64,000 nucleotides of DNA from Halobaculum rubrum (GTDB lineage: Archaea > Halobacteriota > Halobacteria > Halobacteriales > Haloferacaceae): contig NZ_CP082284.1 of assembly GCF_019880225.1 (NCBI RefSeq), forward strand, positions 1,922,001 to 1,986,000, in the 5' to 3' direction. Made by a program: the position numbers and the translations under genes. Positions 25,382-33,385 of the stretch are shown here, piece by piece. The notes under the pieces are model-generated. The model had not been told where the DNA came from. It worked only from the letters and a program-made list of their open reading frames with translations, and made no database searches. Numbering within the stretch: the first letter of the stretch is position 1; every line of letters begins with the position of its first letter.

Positions 25382-25687
25382 TCAGCCCTCGAGTTCCGGC
25401 GCGTCCTCGATCCGCATGCCGCCGATCTTCTCGACGATCTCGTCGATCTTGCCGTCGAGCTCGTCGACGAACTCGGCGGTCCGCTCGGTCGTGATCGCGC
25501 CCTGGCTGGACGGCTCGATGAGGTTCTCCTCCTCGAGTACGCGCAGCGAGTAGCGGACTTTGTGGTGGGGGTATCCCGTCTCGTTGGACATCTTCACGAT
25601 CCCGATCGGCTCGTTCTCGATGACCATCCGGAGGACTTGGAGGTGTCGCTCCAGCATATCGACCTCCTTCTCCAGTCTGTCTATCAT
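25382..25687 (-). CDS. Winged-helix transcriptional regulator (101 aa)
   Basis: A helix-turn-helix core reads ERHLQVLRMVIENEPIGIVKMSNETGYPHHKVRYSLRVLEEENLIEPSSQGAI, with a C-terminal amphipathic helix (EFVDELDGKIDEIVEKIGGM) likely for dimerisation. This is a haloarchaeal one-domain regulator with no ligand domain. Start at 25687 is supported by a TATA box at 25714-25722. A palindrome sits between box and start and could be an autoregulatory site. Confidence 0.8.
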   Translation of the reverse strand: MIDRLEKEVDMLERHLQVLRMVIENEPIGIVKMSNETGYPHHKVRYSLRVLEEENLIEPSSQGAITTERTAEFVDELDGKIDEIVEKIGGMRIEDAPELEG

Positions 25688-25688
25688 G

Positions 25689-25722
25689 ACACGTGTTAAC
25701 TCGTCCGTCCTCCTTTTAAAAG
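25689..25722 (-). promoter_or_regulatory. Promoter of the winged-helix gene with ACACGTGT palindrome
   Basis: TTTTAAAA (25714-25722 region) is a strong TATA box. ACACGTGT (25689-25696) is a perfect 8-bp palindrome between it and the ATG, where a bound repressor would block the transcription start. Confidence 0.5.
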
Positions 25723-25842
25723 TTCTCCTCCCGGTCTGGATCCGGTCGCCGGACCGTCACGATGTCGGGCGGTCTCGACTCGATCTCGGGTATGGGTGTG
25801 GTTAACGGTTACGCCCGGGGACTGAACGGGAAATGCGCAGAT

Positions 25843-25864
25843 CCGAACAGTCCCGTCAGTTCGG
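25843..25864. repeat. Inverted repeat upstream of purA
   Basis: CCGAAC-N10-GTTCGG, a perfect 6-bp inverted repeat about 50 bases upstream of the purA TATA box. It could be a regulator site or a chance repeat. Confidence 0.3.
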
Positions 25865-25914
25865 GGGCTCGATAATGCACACATGTGGATCCTCGTTGCG
25901 CACGGACCGTAATC

Positions 25915-25924
25915 GGTTTATCAC
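25915..25924 (+). promoter_or_regulatory. TATA box of purA
   Basis: GGTTTATCAC, 23-33 bases before the ATG at 25948. Confidence 0.6.
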
Positions 25925-25947
25925 GCGGCGCGGAATCGGCGGTCGGT

Positions 25948-27282
25948 ATGACTGTCACCATCGTCGGTTCCCAGCTCGGGGACGAGGGCAAGGGTGCCCT
26001 CGTCGACCTCTGGGGCGGGGACGCCGACGCCGTCGTGCGGTATCAGGGGGGCGACAACGCCGGCCACACCGTCGTCGAAGGCGGCGAGGAGTACGCGCTC
26101 TCGCTGGTCCCCTCCGGCGCCGTCCGCGACAAGGTCGGCGTGCTCGGCAACGGCTGTGTCGTGAACCCGCGGACGCTCTTCGAGGAGCTCGGGGCGCTCC
26201 GCGAGCGCGGGCTGGACCCGGACGTGCGCGTCGCCGAGCGCGCGCACGTCATCATGCCGTATCACCGGCGGCTCGACGGCATCGAGGAGGAGGCGAAGGC
26301 CGACTCCGACTCCGGCGTCGAGGTCGGCACCACCGGGCGCGGGATCGGCCCGACCTACGAGGACAAGGCCGGTCGCCGCGGCGTCCGTATCGGAGACCTG
26401 CTCGATCCGGACGTGCTGCGCGAGCGGTTGGAGTACGTCGTCCCGCGGAAGCGCGCGCTCGTCGAGGACGTGTACGGCCTCGACGCCGACGAGGCGTTCG
26501 ACGTCGACGCGCTCCACGAGGAGTACGCCGAGTTCGGTCGTCGCCTCCGCGAGGAGGGGATGACGGTCAACTGTTCGAAATTCCTGTACGAGCGCCGCCA
26601 GAACGGGGACAACGTGCTGTTCGAGGGCGCGCAGGGCACCCTCATCGACGTCGACCACGGCAGCTACCCGTACGTCACCTCCTCGAACCCGACCGCCGGC
26701 GGCGCCGCCACCGGCACCGGGGTCGGTCCGACCGTTACCGGGCGCGGCGAGGTCGTCGGCGTCGTGAAGGCGTATCTCTCGCGCGTCGGCGAGGGGCCGA
26801 TGCCGACCGAGCTCGACGGCGACGAGCGCGAGGAGGCGCTCGCCTCGGACATCCGCGAGAAGGGCGGCGAGTTCGGCACCGTCACCGGCCGCCCGCGTCG
26901 CATCGGCTGGCTCGACGTGCCGATGCTGCGCCACGCCACCCGGGTGAACGGCTACACCGGGATCGCGGTCAACCACCTCGACGTGCTCGCCGGGCTGGAC
27001 GAACTGAAGGTCGGCCACGCCTACGAGCTGGCCGACGAGGAGCGACTGTCGCTGCCCGCGACGACCGAGCGCTGGGGGGAGTGCGAGCCCGTGCATCGCG
27101 AGTTCGACACCTGGGAGGCGTTCGACGCCGACGCCGTCGCCGAGGAGGGGTACGAGGCGCTGCCCGCCGCCGCCCGCGACTACCTGGAGTACCTCGAGGA
27201 CCAGCTCGACACGTCCGTCTACGCCGTCGGCGTCGGGCCCGACCGCGAGCAGACGGTCGTGCGGGCGAACCCCTGGACGTAG
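25948..27282 (+). CDS. purA: Adenylosuccinate synthetase
   Basis: 444 residues, full length. It makes adenylosuccinate from IMP, aspartate and GTP, the first step from IMP to AMP. GSQLGDEGKG (Asp12 catalytic base, P-loop) and GGDNAGH (His40) are the GTP/IMP-site motifs. GTTGRGIGPTYEDKAGR and FEGAQGTLIDVDHGSYPYVTSSN are the IMP-binding blocks, and VTGRPRRIGWLD is the aspartate-loop region. Leaderless start on a good TATA box. No other purine gene is next to it. Confidence 0.97.
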   Translation: MTVTIVGSQLGDEGKGALVDLWGGDADAVVRYQGGDNAGHTVVEGGEEYALSLVPSGAVRDKVGVLGNGCVVNPRTLFEELGALRERGLDPDVRVAERAHVIMPYHRRLDGIEEEAKADSDSGVEVGTTGRGIGPTYEDKAGRRGVRIGDLLDPDVLRERLEYVVPRKRALVEDVYGLDADEAFDVDALHEEYAEFGRRLREEGMTVNCSKFLYERRQNGDNVLFEGAQGTLIDVDHGSYPYVTSSNPTAGGAATGTGVGPTVTGRGEVVGVVKAYLSRVGEGPMPTELDGDEREEALASDIREKGGEFGTVTGRPRRIGWLDVPMLRHATRVNGYTGIAVNHLDVLAGLDELKVGHAYELADEERLSLPATTERWGECEPVHREFDTWEAFDADAVAEEGYEALPAAARDYLEYLEDQLDTSVYAVGVGPDREQTVVRANPWT

Positions 27283-27402
27283 GCGGACCGGCCGGACCCT
27301 CCGTAGGCCACTCCGTCGGAGCCGACGACACGAACGCGCGGACGGCGTGGTCGACACACGGAACCCGCACGCTTTTGCCCGACCCGCGCCACGAACCGAC
27401 CG

Positions 27403-27594
27403 ATGAAGGAGTCCCTGTTGGACATCGTCTGCTGCCCGCTCGACAAGCACGACCTCGAGCTCGAGGTGACAGAGCGCGAGGAGGGCGAGGACGGCGAGAT
27501 CATCGCGGGCACGCTCACCTGCACCGACTGCGGCGAGACGTATCCCATCGAGGACGGGATCCCCAACCTGCTGCCGCCGGACATGCGCGAGTAG
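27403..27594 (+). CDS. Trm112 family zinc-ribbon protein
   Basis: 63 residues: LLDIVCCPLDKHDLEL and LTCTDCGETYPIEDGIPNLLPPDM are the standard Trm112 blocks with the zinc-ribbon cysteines. Trm112 activates several tRNA, rRNA and protein methyltransferases by forming a zipper with them. In Haloferax it partners with many methyltransferases. A CTTTTG box 25-35 bases upstream supports the ATG. Confidence 0.85.
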   Translation: MKESLLDIVCCPLDKHDLELEVTEREEGEDGEIIAGTLTCTDCGETYPIEDGIPNLLPPDMRE

Positions 27595-27676
27595 GCACGG
27601 TTCCCGACCCCGCGGTCTACCGGAAACGCCGGCCGACGATCGCCGCCGCGGCGACGAACTTTTTTCTCGTCTCCGC

Positions 27677-27684
27677 GGGAGGAG
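27677..27684 (+). promoter_or_regulatory. Shine-Dalgarno site deciding the GTG start at 27690
   Basis: GGGAGGAG, five bases before the GTG. A TATA-like CTTTTTTC (about 27659-27666) lies just upstream, so the leader would be very short. Confidence 0.5.
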
Positions 27685-27689
27685 AACCT

Positions 27690-28421
27690 GTGTCGTCAGA
27701 GGCAGCTATCCTGGGGGTGACGCTGAACCGCGATCGACTCAACGGGGTGACCGCGCCGGAGTCGTTCGCGACCGACGGCGAGTTCGCCGTCGAGCTCGAA
27801 AACGAGGGGGAGCCGGTCCACGTGCACCTGCGGTTCGACGGACCGGTCGCCGAGGTCGCGTCGGTCACGCCGCCCAACCACTACGTCGACGGCGGGGCGA
27901 CCCGCACGGTTCGCGTGTCGGTCGCGCCCGTGAACGCCGCGGTGGAGGGAGTCCTGGAGATCGTCGTGGGCCACGGCGCGGAGCGGACGACGGTACCGCT
28001 GCGGATCGCCCCGTCGTCGAACGCCGCCGGCGACGACTCGGCGGAAGGTGGCGACCCTGCGGACGGCGATCCCGCCGGTGACCTCGCGGAGCGGGATCAG
28101 TCGGGAGACCCATCGACGGCGGCCGCCGACCCGTCGGCGTCGACGCCGACGGATGACGGACGCTCGGTGTCGGCGTCGACCGCCCGACAGCGACTCGTGG
28201 AGGGTATCGAACGTTCCCGTGTGGCCGCGGGCGCAGTGATCGAGAGCGAGGTGGAGGCCCCTTCGCCGACGTCTGGGACGCTCGCGGTCGGCGCCCTCGC
28301 GGCCGCGGCGCTCGTCGGGGCGGGGATCGTCGCCGTCGCGCTCGACGGGTTCGCGGTCACGCTCGGGGTGGTCGCGGTGTGCGTCGCCGTGCTGGTCGCC
28401 GGGTTCCTGCTGTTCGGCTAG
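27690..28421 (+). CDS. Membrane-anchored haloarchaeal protein, unknown function
   Basis: 243 residues. A beta-sandwich-like N-terminal domain (about 1-105; VTLNRDRLNGVTAPESF, RTVRVSVAPVNAAVEGVLEIVVGHG) resembles CARDB/Ig-like adhesion folds. A disordered acidic linker follows (105-165), then a conserved helix STARQRLVEGIERSRVAAGAVI and two closing membrane helices. No signal peptide is present, so the N-terminal domain should be cytoplasmic unless the C-terminal hairpin is inserted the other way. Function unknown; probably a haloarchaea-specific DUF. Confidence 0.65.
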   Translation: MSSEAAILGVTLNRDRLNGVTAPESFATDGEFAVELENEGEPVHVHLRFDGPVAEVASVTPPNHYVDGGATRTVRVSVAPVNAAVEGVLEIVVGHGAERTTVPLRIAPSSNAAGDDSAEGGDPADGDPAGDLAERDQSGDPSTAAADPSASTPTDDGRSVSASTARQRLVEGIERSRVAAGAVIESEVEAPSPTSGTLAVGALAAAALVGAGIVAVALDGFAVTLGVVAVCVAVLVAGFLLFG

Positions 28422-28460
28422 TCGAGTCCGGCGGAGCGGGTCGATCCGTCGCCGTGCGGG

Positions 28461-29639
28461 CTATTCCTCGTGGTCGTCGTCGCCGTGCCCTTCCTCGGGA
28501 TCGGTCGGGACGCCACACAGGTTGCCGTGGTCGTCGAACAGCTTCGCGCGGAGGTAGCGCGTCCGGTAGCGGTTGGCGTCCTCGTACACGTCGGCCTCGC
28601 GGATCCCGCCGACGCGGCCGTCGGCGACGGCGTCGATGACGCCCTCGATCTGCTCTTTCTCGCTGGGCGTCAGGTGGAACGTGTACTCGCGGGGCTCCTC
28701 CTCCTCCAGCTTCGTCCACCTGCGCGCGGCCGCGACCACGAGCGAGCACGGCTCTCGGCACGGGAACGCGCCGGCCCCGCCGTCGGCGGCGAGGTCGTCG
28801 CCCTCGTCGTACTGCCACTCCCGGCGCTTCACGCACTGGGAGTCGACGCAGGCCGCCTCGGCGACCCACTCGACGGCCTCGCGCGGGAGCTCCGAGACGA
28901 CCCCGTAGATACCGGTCTGCCGGTCGGTCGTGTCCGTCCAGTGGTCGATGTCGAGGCGTCCCTGCTGCTCGCGGTACCAGTTCGCGACCGTCGCGGGGTA
29001 CAGCGTCTCGACCGTCTCCACCGCGTCGCGCCAGTCCAGGTCGTGGAACGCCCACCCGGTCGGCAGGTTCGTCCCGGTCTTCAGCGGGCGGTACATCCCG
29101 TCGTCGTCGTGTTTCGACAGATCGCGGGCCTCCAGCGGGTCGTCGTACGGCTCCAGTTCCTCGACCGCGTGGTCGGCGTCGTCGACGTGACGCACGTCGT
29201 AGCGGCGGGAGCCGTCCGCGGGGGTCGCGTCGCCCGCGGCGTCCGCGAGCGTCGCCTCGATCCGGAGCTGGCCCCACTCGGTGACCATCCCGTCCGCGAG
29301 CGCGTCGTACCGCTCGTGGGCGCCGTGTTCGTCGGCCGCCTCCGCGCGTCGGAGGAACGCCCGGCGGGGGGACTCGTGACGTTGCACCTCCCGCTCCCAG
29401 AAGTACCAGTTCGTGACGTACGGGCTCCCGTCGGCGTGCGCGTGAAGCTCGGACTCCGAGAGACCGGTCGCCTCGTGCTCGGGCGTGGCGAAGGTGTAGC
29501 CGCCGCCGTCGCCCGAGGCGGCTCCGTCCCCGTCGCTTCCGTGTCCGTCACCCTCGCGGGCGACGCGCAGACCGTCGAAGTCGATCCCGCCGTCGGACTC
29601 GGCGGCCGCGAGCAGCGCGTCGAACTGTCGCGCGAGCAT
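28461..29639 (-). CDS. DR2241 family Fe-S protein, CbiX partner
   Basis: 392 residues. The family is named after Deinococcus DR2241 and is usually encoded beside CbiX. WYFWEREVQ and FHDLDWRDAVETVETLYPATVANWYREQQGRLDI are characteristic blocks. Four cysteines (ACVDSQCVKRREW, then FPCREPCSLVV) form the predicted 4Fe-4S site. Its ATG follows immediately on the TGA of cbiX, so the two are translationally coupled. Role inferred from context: cobalt insertion or cobalamin-precursor handling. The N-terminal Gly/Asp-rich insert (about 28-48) looks disordered. Confidence 0.85.
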   Translation of the reverse strand: MLARQFDALLAAAESDGGIDFDGLRVAREGDGHGSDGDGAASGDGGGYTFATPEHEATGLSESELHAHADGSPYVTNWYFWEREVQRHESPRRAFLRRAEAADEHGAHERYDALADGMVTEWGQLRIEATLADAAGDATPADGSRRYDVRHVDDADHAVEELEPYDDPLEARDLSKHDDDGMYRPLKTGTNLPTGWAFHDLDWRDAVETVETLYPATVANWYREQQGRLDIDHWTDTTDRQTGIYGVVSELPREAVEWVAEAACVDSQCVKRREWQYDEGDDLAADGGAGAFPCREPCSLVVAAARRWTKLEEEEPREYTFHLTPSEKEQIEGVIDAVADGRVGGIREADVYEDANRYRTRYLRAKLFDDHGNLCGVPTDPEEGHGDDDHEE

Positions 29640-30518
29640 TCAGTCGTCCGCCCCCGGGGCGACGCGGGTCGTCTCGCGGACGGATTCGATGGCGGCGCTC
29701 ACGTCGGCGCCGGCGTCGGCAGCGCGCTCCAGCACCACGTCGGCCATCAGCGACTCGGTGCCGACGGCGCCCGCGTACCAGATGCGGTGGCCGTCGACCG
29801 CGGCGGGCACGTCGTAGCCGGTGCGGTAGTCGTCGGTGAGGCCCATGTCCTCGGGGATGTCCTCCTGCGTGTGGAAGCCGTCGGAGATGAACAGCGGGAC
29901 GACGACCACGTCCTCGGCGGTGAAGTAGTCGGTCACGTCGTCGACCTCGGGCTCCTCGTCCATGTACAGCGCCTGCACCTCCTCGAAGCGGTCCATGTCG
30001 CGGACGCGGTCGGCGTGGTACTCGATCGCCTTCGCGGAGTTCTCGTTGCGTTCGGTGCCGTGGCCGACGACGGCGAAGCCGAAGCCCTCCCCCACGTCGG
30101 GGTCGTTCGTCACGCTCTCGGCCCGGCGCACCAGCACGTCCGTCATCGACTCGTGGGTGCCGACCGGCCCGCAGTAGTGGACCGTCTGGCCGGTGTCCTC
30201 GGCGGTGTAGGTGGCCACGTCCGCCGAGAGGCCGTCGGAGTCCCAGTCGGCGACGTCCCAGTCGCCGAGGCGGAGCTCGCGTGGGATCACCTGCTCGGTA
30301 AAGTAGCCCTCCGAGATGAACATCGGGACGACGTACGCCTCGTCGGCCTCGCAGGTGCGCAACACCTCCCGCAGGCTCGGTTCCTCCTTCCAGAATCCGG
30401 TTCGGACCTCGTCGAACGCCCCCGCCGCGCGGATCGTGTCCGCGTGGTCGTAGGTGGGCGCGCTCGACCCGGGGTTCAGGTGCGACCCGTGGGCGACGAT
30501 GACCAACGCCTGACTCAT
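29640..30518 (-). CDS. cbiX: Sirohydrochlorin cobaltochelatase
   Basis: 292 residues, two CbiX-type class II chelatase domains in one chain. The metal/proton His is seen in each: VIVAHGSHLNPGS (His10) and FAVVGHGTERNENS. VVPMFISEGYFTEQVIP and VVPLFISDGFHTQEDIP repeat as internal homologues. It inserts Co2+ into sirohydrochlorin, the entry to anaerobic cobalamin synthesis. A TATA-like GCGATAAGG 20-30 bases upstream supports its own promoter. DR2241 follows directly. Confidence 0.93.
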   Translation of the reverse strand: MSQALVIVAHGSHLNPGSSAPTYDHADTIRAAGAFDEVRTGFWKEEPSLREVLRTCEADEAYVVPMFISEGYFTEQVIPRELRLGDWDVADWDSDGLSADVATYTAEDTGQTVHYCGPVGTHESMTDVLVRRAESVTNDPDVGEGFGFAVVGHGTERNENSAKAIEYHADRVRDMDRFEEVQALYMDEEPEVDDVTDYFTAEDVVVVPLFISDGFHTQEDIPEDMGLTDDYRTGYDVPAAVDGHRIWYAGAVGTESLMADVVLERAADAGADVSAAIESVRETTRVAPGADD

Positions 30519-30647
30519 GGGCGAATCGAAGGCCGGAGCGACCTTATCGCCTTCGGCAGGGGAGGGCGATCGCGTCGGGGGAACGCGATGATGGCGAAGA
30601 CGACGAGCGTGGGGAGGGGCGTCAGCGGGGACCGAAACTCGACCGGC

Positions 30648-30899
30648 TCACAACTCGACGCAGGCGCGGGCGCCGGGGAGGCACAGCCGTCGGCGCCGGC
30701 GACCGACGAACTGATTTCGTGCGGCGGGCAGGAGTCGTCTCGCAGCGAGTGCGACCGCCGCACCGCCGACAGCCGCGGCGACGAACGGGAACAGCGACGC
30801 GAGAAGCGCCGCCAGCACGACCGCGACGACCGCGACTGCCGGACCGATCGATGCGTCGGGCTCGGGGACGCCGTGTCCCAGTTGGGCCGGTTGTCTCAT
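30648..30899 (-). CDS. Small membrane protein upstream of cbiX (83 aa)
   Basis: One long or two short hydrophobic helices (PAVAVVAVVLAALLASLFPFVAAAVGGAAVALAA) followed by a basic tail. The ATG sits 25-35 bases after a TATA-like element (TTTAG/ATTACCC on minus, about 30926-30936), which is the main support. The C-terminal quarter is Arg-rich and may be read-through of chance frame. Function unknown. Confidence 0.45.
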   Translation of the reverse strand: MRQPAQLGHGVPEPDASIGPAVAVVAVVLAALLASLFPFVAAAVGGAAVALAARRLLPAARNQFVGRRRRRLCLPGARACVEL

Positions 30900-31054
30900 T
30901 GCATATGGACAGTGGGCTCCCGTCGACTAAAGGGTAATCTGAATGATGTTTCTGTCCGCGGTCTTACTGAAACTCGCTTCCGTGGGCGGCGTGTCACCGG
31001 TTGCACGGCGGCGCTGTCGGAGTCGTCGCAGCCGCCGGAGTCGCGTCCGTGTCG

Positions 31055-31109
31055 CCACCGGAACCGTCGCCCGTGAATCAGCATCCCCACCGGAACCGTC
31101 GCGGTTATG
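31055..31109 (+). promoter_or_regulatory. 16-bp direct repeat and TATA box upstream of the gene at 31134
   Basis: CCACCGGAACCGTCGC occurs at 31055-31070 and again at 31087-31102, 32 bases apart (about three helical turns). GGTTATGT (31103-31110) follows at once and is the TATA box for the ATG at 31134. Repeats this placed may be activator sites. Confidence 0.45.
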
Positions 31110-31133
31110 TCCGCCGCCGCCGCGTGCCTGCCC

Positions 31134-31640
31134 ATGACCGTCGCCGAGAAGACCCGCGCCGCCGTCCGCGAGCGACCGTTCCTGTACGACGCTCTTCGGG
31201 CCGGCGTCGTGAACTACGCGGCCGCCGCGGCGACGCTCGACATCGACGCCGACCCCGACGCCGTGGCGACGGCACTACGGCGGTTCGCGAACGAGCTGGG
31301 CGACGACGCGAGCACGGTCGCCGGAACCGACGCCGACGCGCGCGTCCGAATGGAGCGCGGCGTCGGGACGGTCGACGGCGTCGACGACAATATCGACGAT
31401 GCCGACGCCGTGCTCGCGGTCGCCGGGACCGAGTACGCCGCCGGCGCGGGCGACGCGACTGCGGTCGTCGCCGCCGGCGACGTGGGGCCGCGCGCGCTCG
31501 AACGCGTGCTCGGACGGCTCCGCATCGCGGGCGTCGCCGTCGACGCCGCCGGCGTGACGCCGACCGGGCTGACCGTGGTCGTCGGTCGCCGGGCCGGCGC
31601 CGACGCGCTCCGGGCCGTCGAGGTCGCTTTGGACGGCTGA
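31134..31640 (+). CDS. Conserved haloarchaeal protein encoded before cysS
   Basis: 168 residues, no membrane helix. It starts MTVAEKTRAAVRERPFLYDALRAGVVNYAAAA, a helical region resembling a small DNA-binding or ACT-associated fold. It ends with a regular beta-alpha-beta part (DATAVVAAGDVGPRALERVL, GVTPTGLTVVVGRRAGADALRAVE). I have seen this type next to cysS in haloarchaea (probably DUF7523); function unknown. The internal ATG at 31134 fits the TATA spacing; the frame opens nine codons earlier. Confidence 0.7.
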   Translation: MTVAEKTRAAVRERPFLYDALRAGVVNYAAAAATLDIDADPDAVATALRRFANELGDDASTVAGTDADARVRMERGVGTVDGVDDNIDDADAVLAVAGTEYAAGAGDATAVVAAGDVGPRALERVLGRLRIAGVAVDAAGVTPTGLTVVVGRRAGADALRAVEVALDG

Positions 31641-31749
31641 CCGCGCCGTTCCGGACCCGAGGAGCCCCTTTCCCGTCGCGTCCGTCCCTACCCCCCGCCG
31701 AGTCGATCTTCGACCGTTTAACACGGAGGACCGCGTAGCGGCGCCCGAC

Positions 31750-33267
31750 ATGGGTCTGTCCGTGACCAACACCTTGACGGGCGAACGTGAGGCGTTCGAG
31801 CCGGCGAGCGACGACGAGGTCCTGCTGTACGTCTGTGGGCTGACGGTCTCGGACGACGCGCACCTCGGCCACGCCCGGCTGTGGTTCCACGCCGACATCC
31901 TCCACCGGTGGCTCGACCACCTCGGCTACGACGTGCGTCACGTCGAGAACGTCACCGACGTGAACGAGAAGATCGCCGCCCGCGTGGGCGAGCGCGAGGG
32001 CTGGGACTCCGAGGCCGACGTTGCCCGCCACTTCACCGGGGAAGTCCTCGAGGACATGCGCGGGCTCAACCTCAAGCGCGCGGCGGTGTACCCCCGCGTC
32101 TCCGAGCACGTTCCGGAGATCGTCGCGCTGGTCGAACGGCTGATCGAGTCGGGCCACGCCTACGAGGAGAACGGCTCCGTCTACTTCGACGTGACCTCCT
32201 TCGAGGAGTACGGTCACCTCTCGAACCAGCAGCCGGAGGAGCTGGAGGCCGACGAGGACGAGGACGTGCTCGCGGAGAAGCGCCATCCCGGAGACTTCGC
32301 GCTGTGGAAGGCCGACGGCGTGAGCGAGGACGCCGTCCGGGAGCACCGCAAACACGACCACGATGGCGACCTCCCGACGGGTCGGACGTGGGAGTCGCCG
32401 TGGGGCGAGGGTCGCCCCGGGTGGCACATCGAGTGTTCGGCGATGTCCACTAGCCACCTCGGCGACACCCTCGACGTGCACATGGGCGGGCGCGATCTGG
32501 TGTTCCCGCACCACGAAAACGAGATCGCTCAAAGCGAGGCCGCGACGGGCCACACGTTCGCGCGCTACTGGCTCCACAACGGCCTGCTGGAGACCACCGA
32601 GGACAAGATGTCCTCCAGTCTCGGCAACTTCTTCACCGTCGCGGACGCGCTCGAGGAGTTCGGCGTGAACGTCCTACGCACGTTCTATCTGGGCGCACAG
32701 TACCGCGGCGACCAGACGTTCTCCGGGGACGCGATGGCCGAGGCCGAGGAGCGCTGGGACCGCCTCGAACGCGCCTACGAGACGGCCATCGACGCCTGCG
32801 ACTCGGTCGACGCCCGCGCGAAGGCGACCGACGACGACCTCCGCGCGGCGGTCGACGACGCCGGCGAGAGGGTCGTCGAGGCGATGAACGACGACCTGAA
32901 CGTCCGCGAGGCGTTCGGCGCCCTGCTCGATCTCGGGACGGCGGTGAACCGCCACGTCGAACGCGTCGACGCCGCCGCCGACGGCGTCGACGACGGGGAC
33001 GCCGACGCGTACGACTACCGGGGCCTGCGCCGCGCGGTCGAGACCTTCGAGACGTTCGGCGGCGACGTGTTCGGGCTCGAACTCGGTCGCGAGGCCGGCG
33101 GCGACGTGGAGCTGGTCGGCGATCTCGCGGACCTCGTGCTCGACGTGCGCGAGGCGGAGCGCGAGGCCGGCAACTACGAGCGTGCCGACCGTCTCCGCGA
33201 CGACCTGGAGGCGCTGGGGCTCACCGTCGAGGACGGCGACGACGGGCCGGAGGTCCGGTTCGACTGA
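31750..33267 (+). CDS. cysS: Cysteinyl-tRNA synthetase
   Basis: 505 residues, class Ia synthetase. It charges tRNA-Cys. The HIGH counterpart is HLGH at residues 38-41, KMSSS is at 286-290, and Cys29 with the later Cys/His/His cluster (IECSAMS, FPHHENE) binds the zinc that recognises cysteine. The C-terminal DALR region reads MNDDLNVREAFGALLDL. Halophile insertions are acidic. A TATA-like CGTTTAACAC (31715-31724) and a GGAGGA lie upstream. Confidence 0.96.
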   Translation: MGLSVTNTLTGEREAFEPASDDEVLLYVCGLTVSDDAHLGHARLWFHADILHRWLDHLGYDVRHVENVTDVNEKIAARVGEREGWDSEADVARHFTGEVLEDMRGLNLKRAAVYPRVSEHVPEIVALVERLIESGHAYEENGSVYFDVTSFEEYGHLSNQQPEELEADEDEDVLAEKRHPGDFALWKADGVSEDAVREHRKHDHDGDLPTGRTWESPWGEGRPGWHIECSAMSTSHLGDTLDVHMGGRDLVFPHHENEIAQSEAATGHTFARYWLHNGLLETTEDKMSSSLGNFFTVADALEEFGVNVLRTFYLGAQYRGDQTFSGDAMAEAEERWDRLERAYETAIDACDSVDARAKATDDDLRAAVDDAGERVVEAMNDDLNVREAFGALLDLGTAVNRHVERVDAAADGVDDGDADAYDYRGLRRAVETFETFGGDVFGLELGREAGGDVELVGDLADLVLDVREAEREAGNYERADRLRDDLEALGLTVEDGDDGPEVRFD

Positions 33268-33280
33268 CGCGAACGGCGGC

Positions 33281-33385
33281 GCCTACCCCTCCGATTCCGC
33301 ATCCGCATTCGCCCCGCCTACCCCTCCGATTCCGCATCCGCATTCGCCCCGCCTACCCCTCCGATTCCGTATCCGCATTCGCCCT
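33281..33385. repeat. 35-bp tandem triplication at the 3' end of the Usp gene
   Basis: Three head-to-tail 35-base units beginning GCCTACCCCTCCGATTCCG (33281, 33316, 33351). The third overlaps the last codons and stop of the minus-strand Usp gene; the other two are nearly perfect copies in the 3' flank. There are no spacers, so it is not a CRISPR array. Confidence 0.9.

Noticed and set aside
28461-30518. cbiX-DR2241 as a new system
   Set aside because: The pairing is already known from haloarchaea and Deinococcus; only the exact role of DR2241 is open.
33281-33385. Three 35-bp repeats as a CRISPR array
   Set aside because: Units are head to tail with no spacers and no cas genes nearby.
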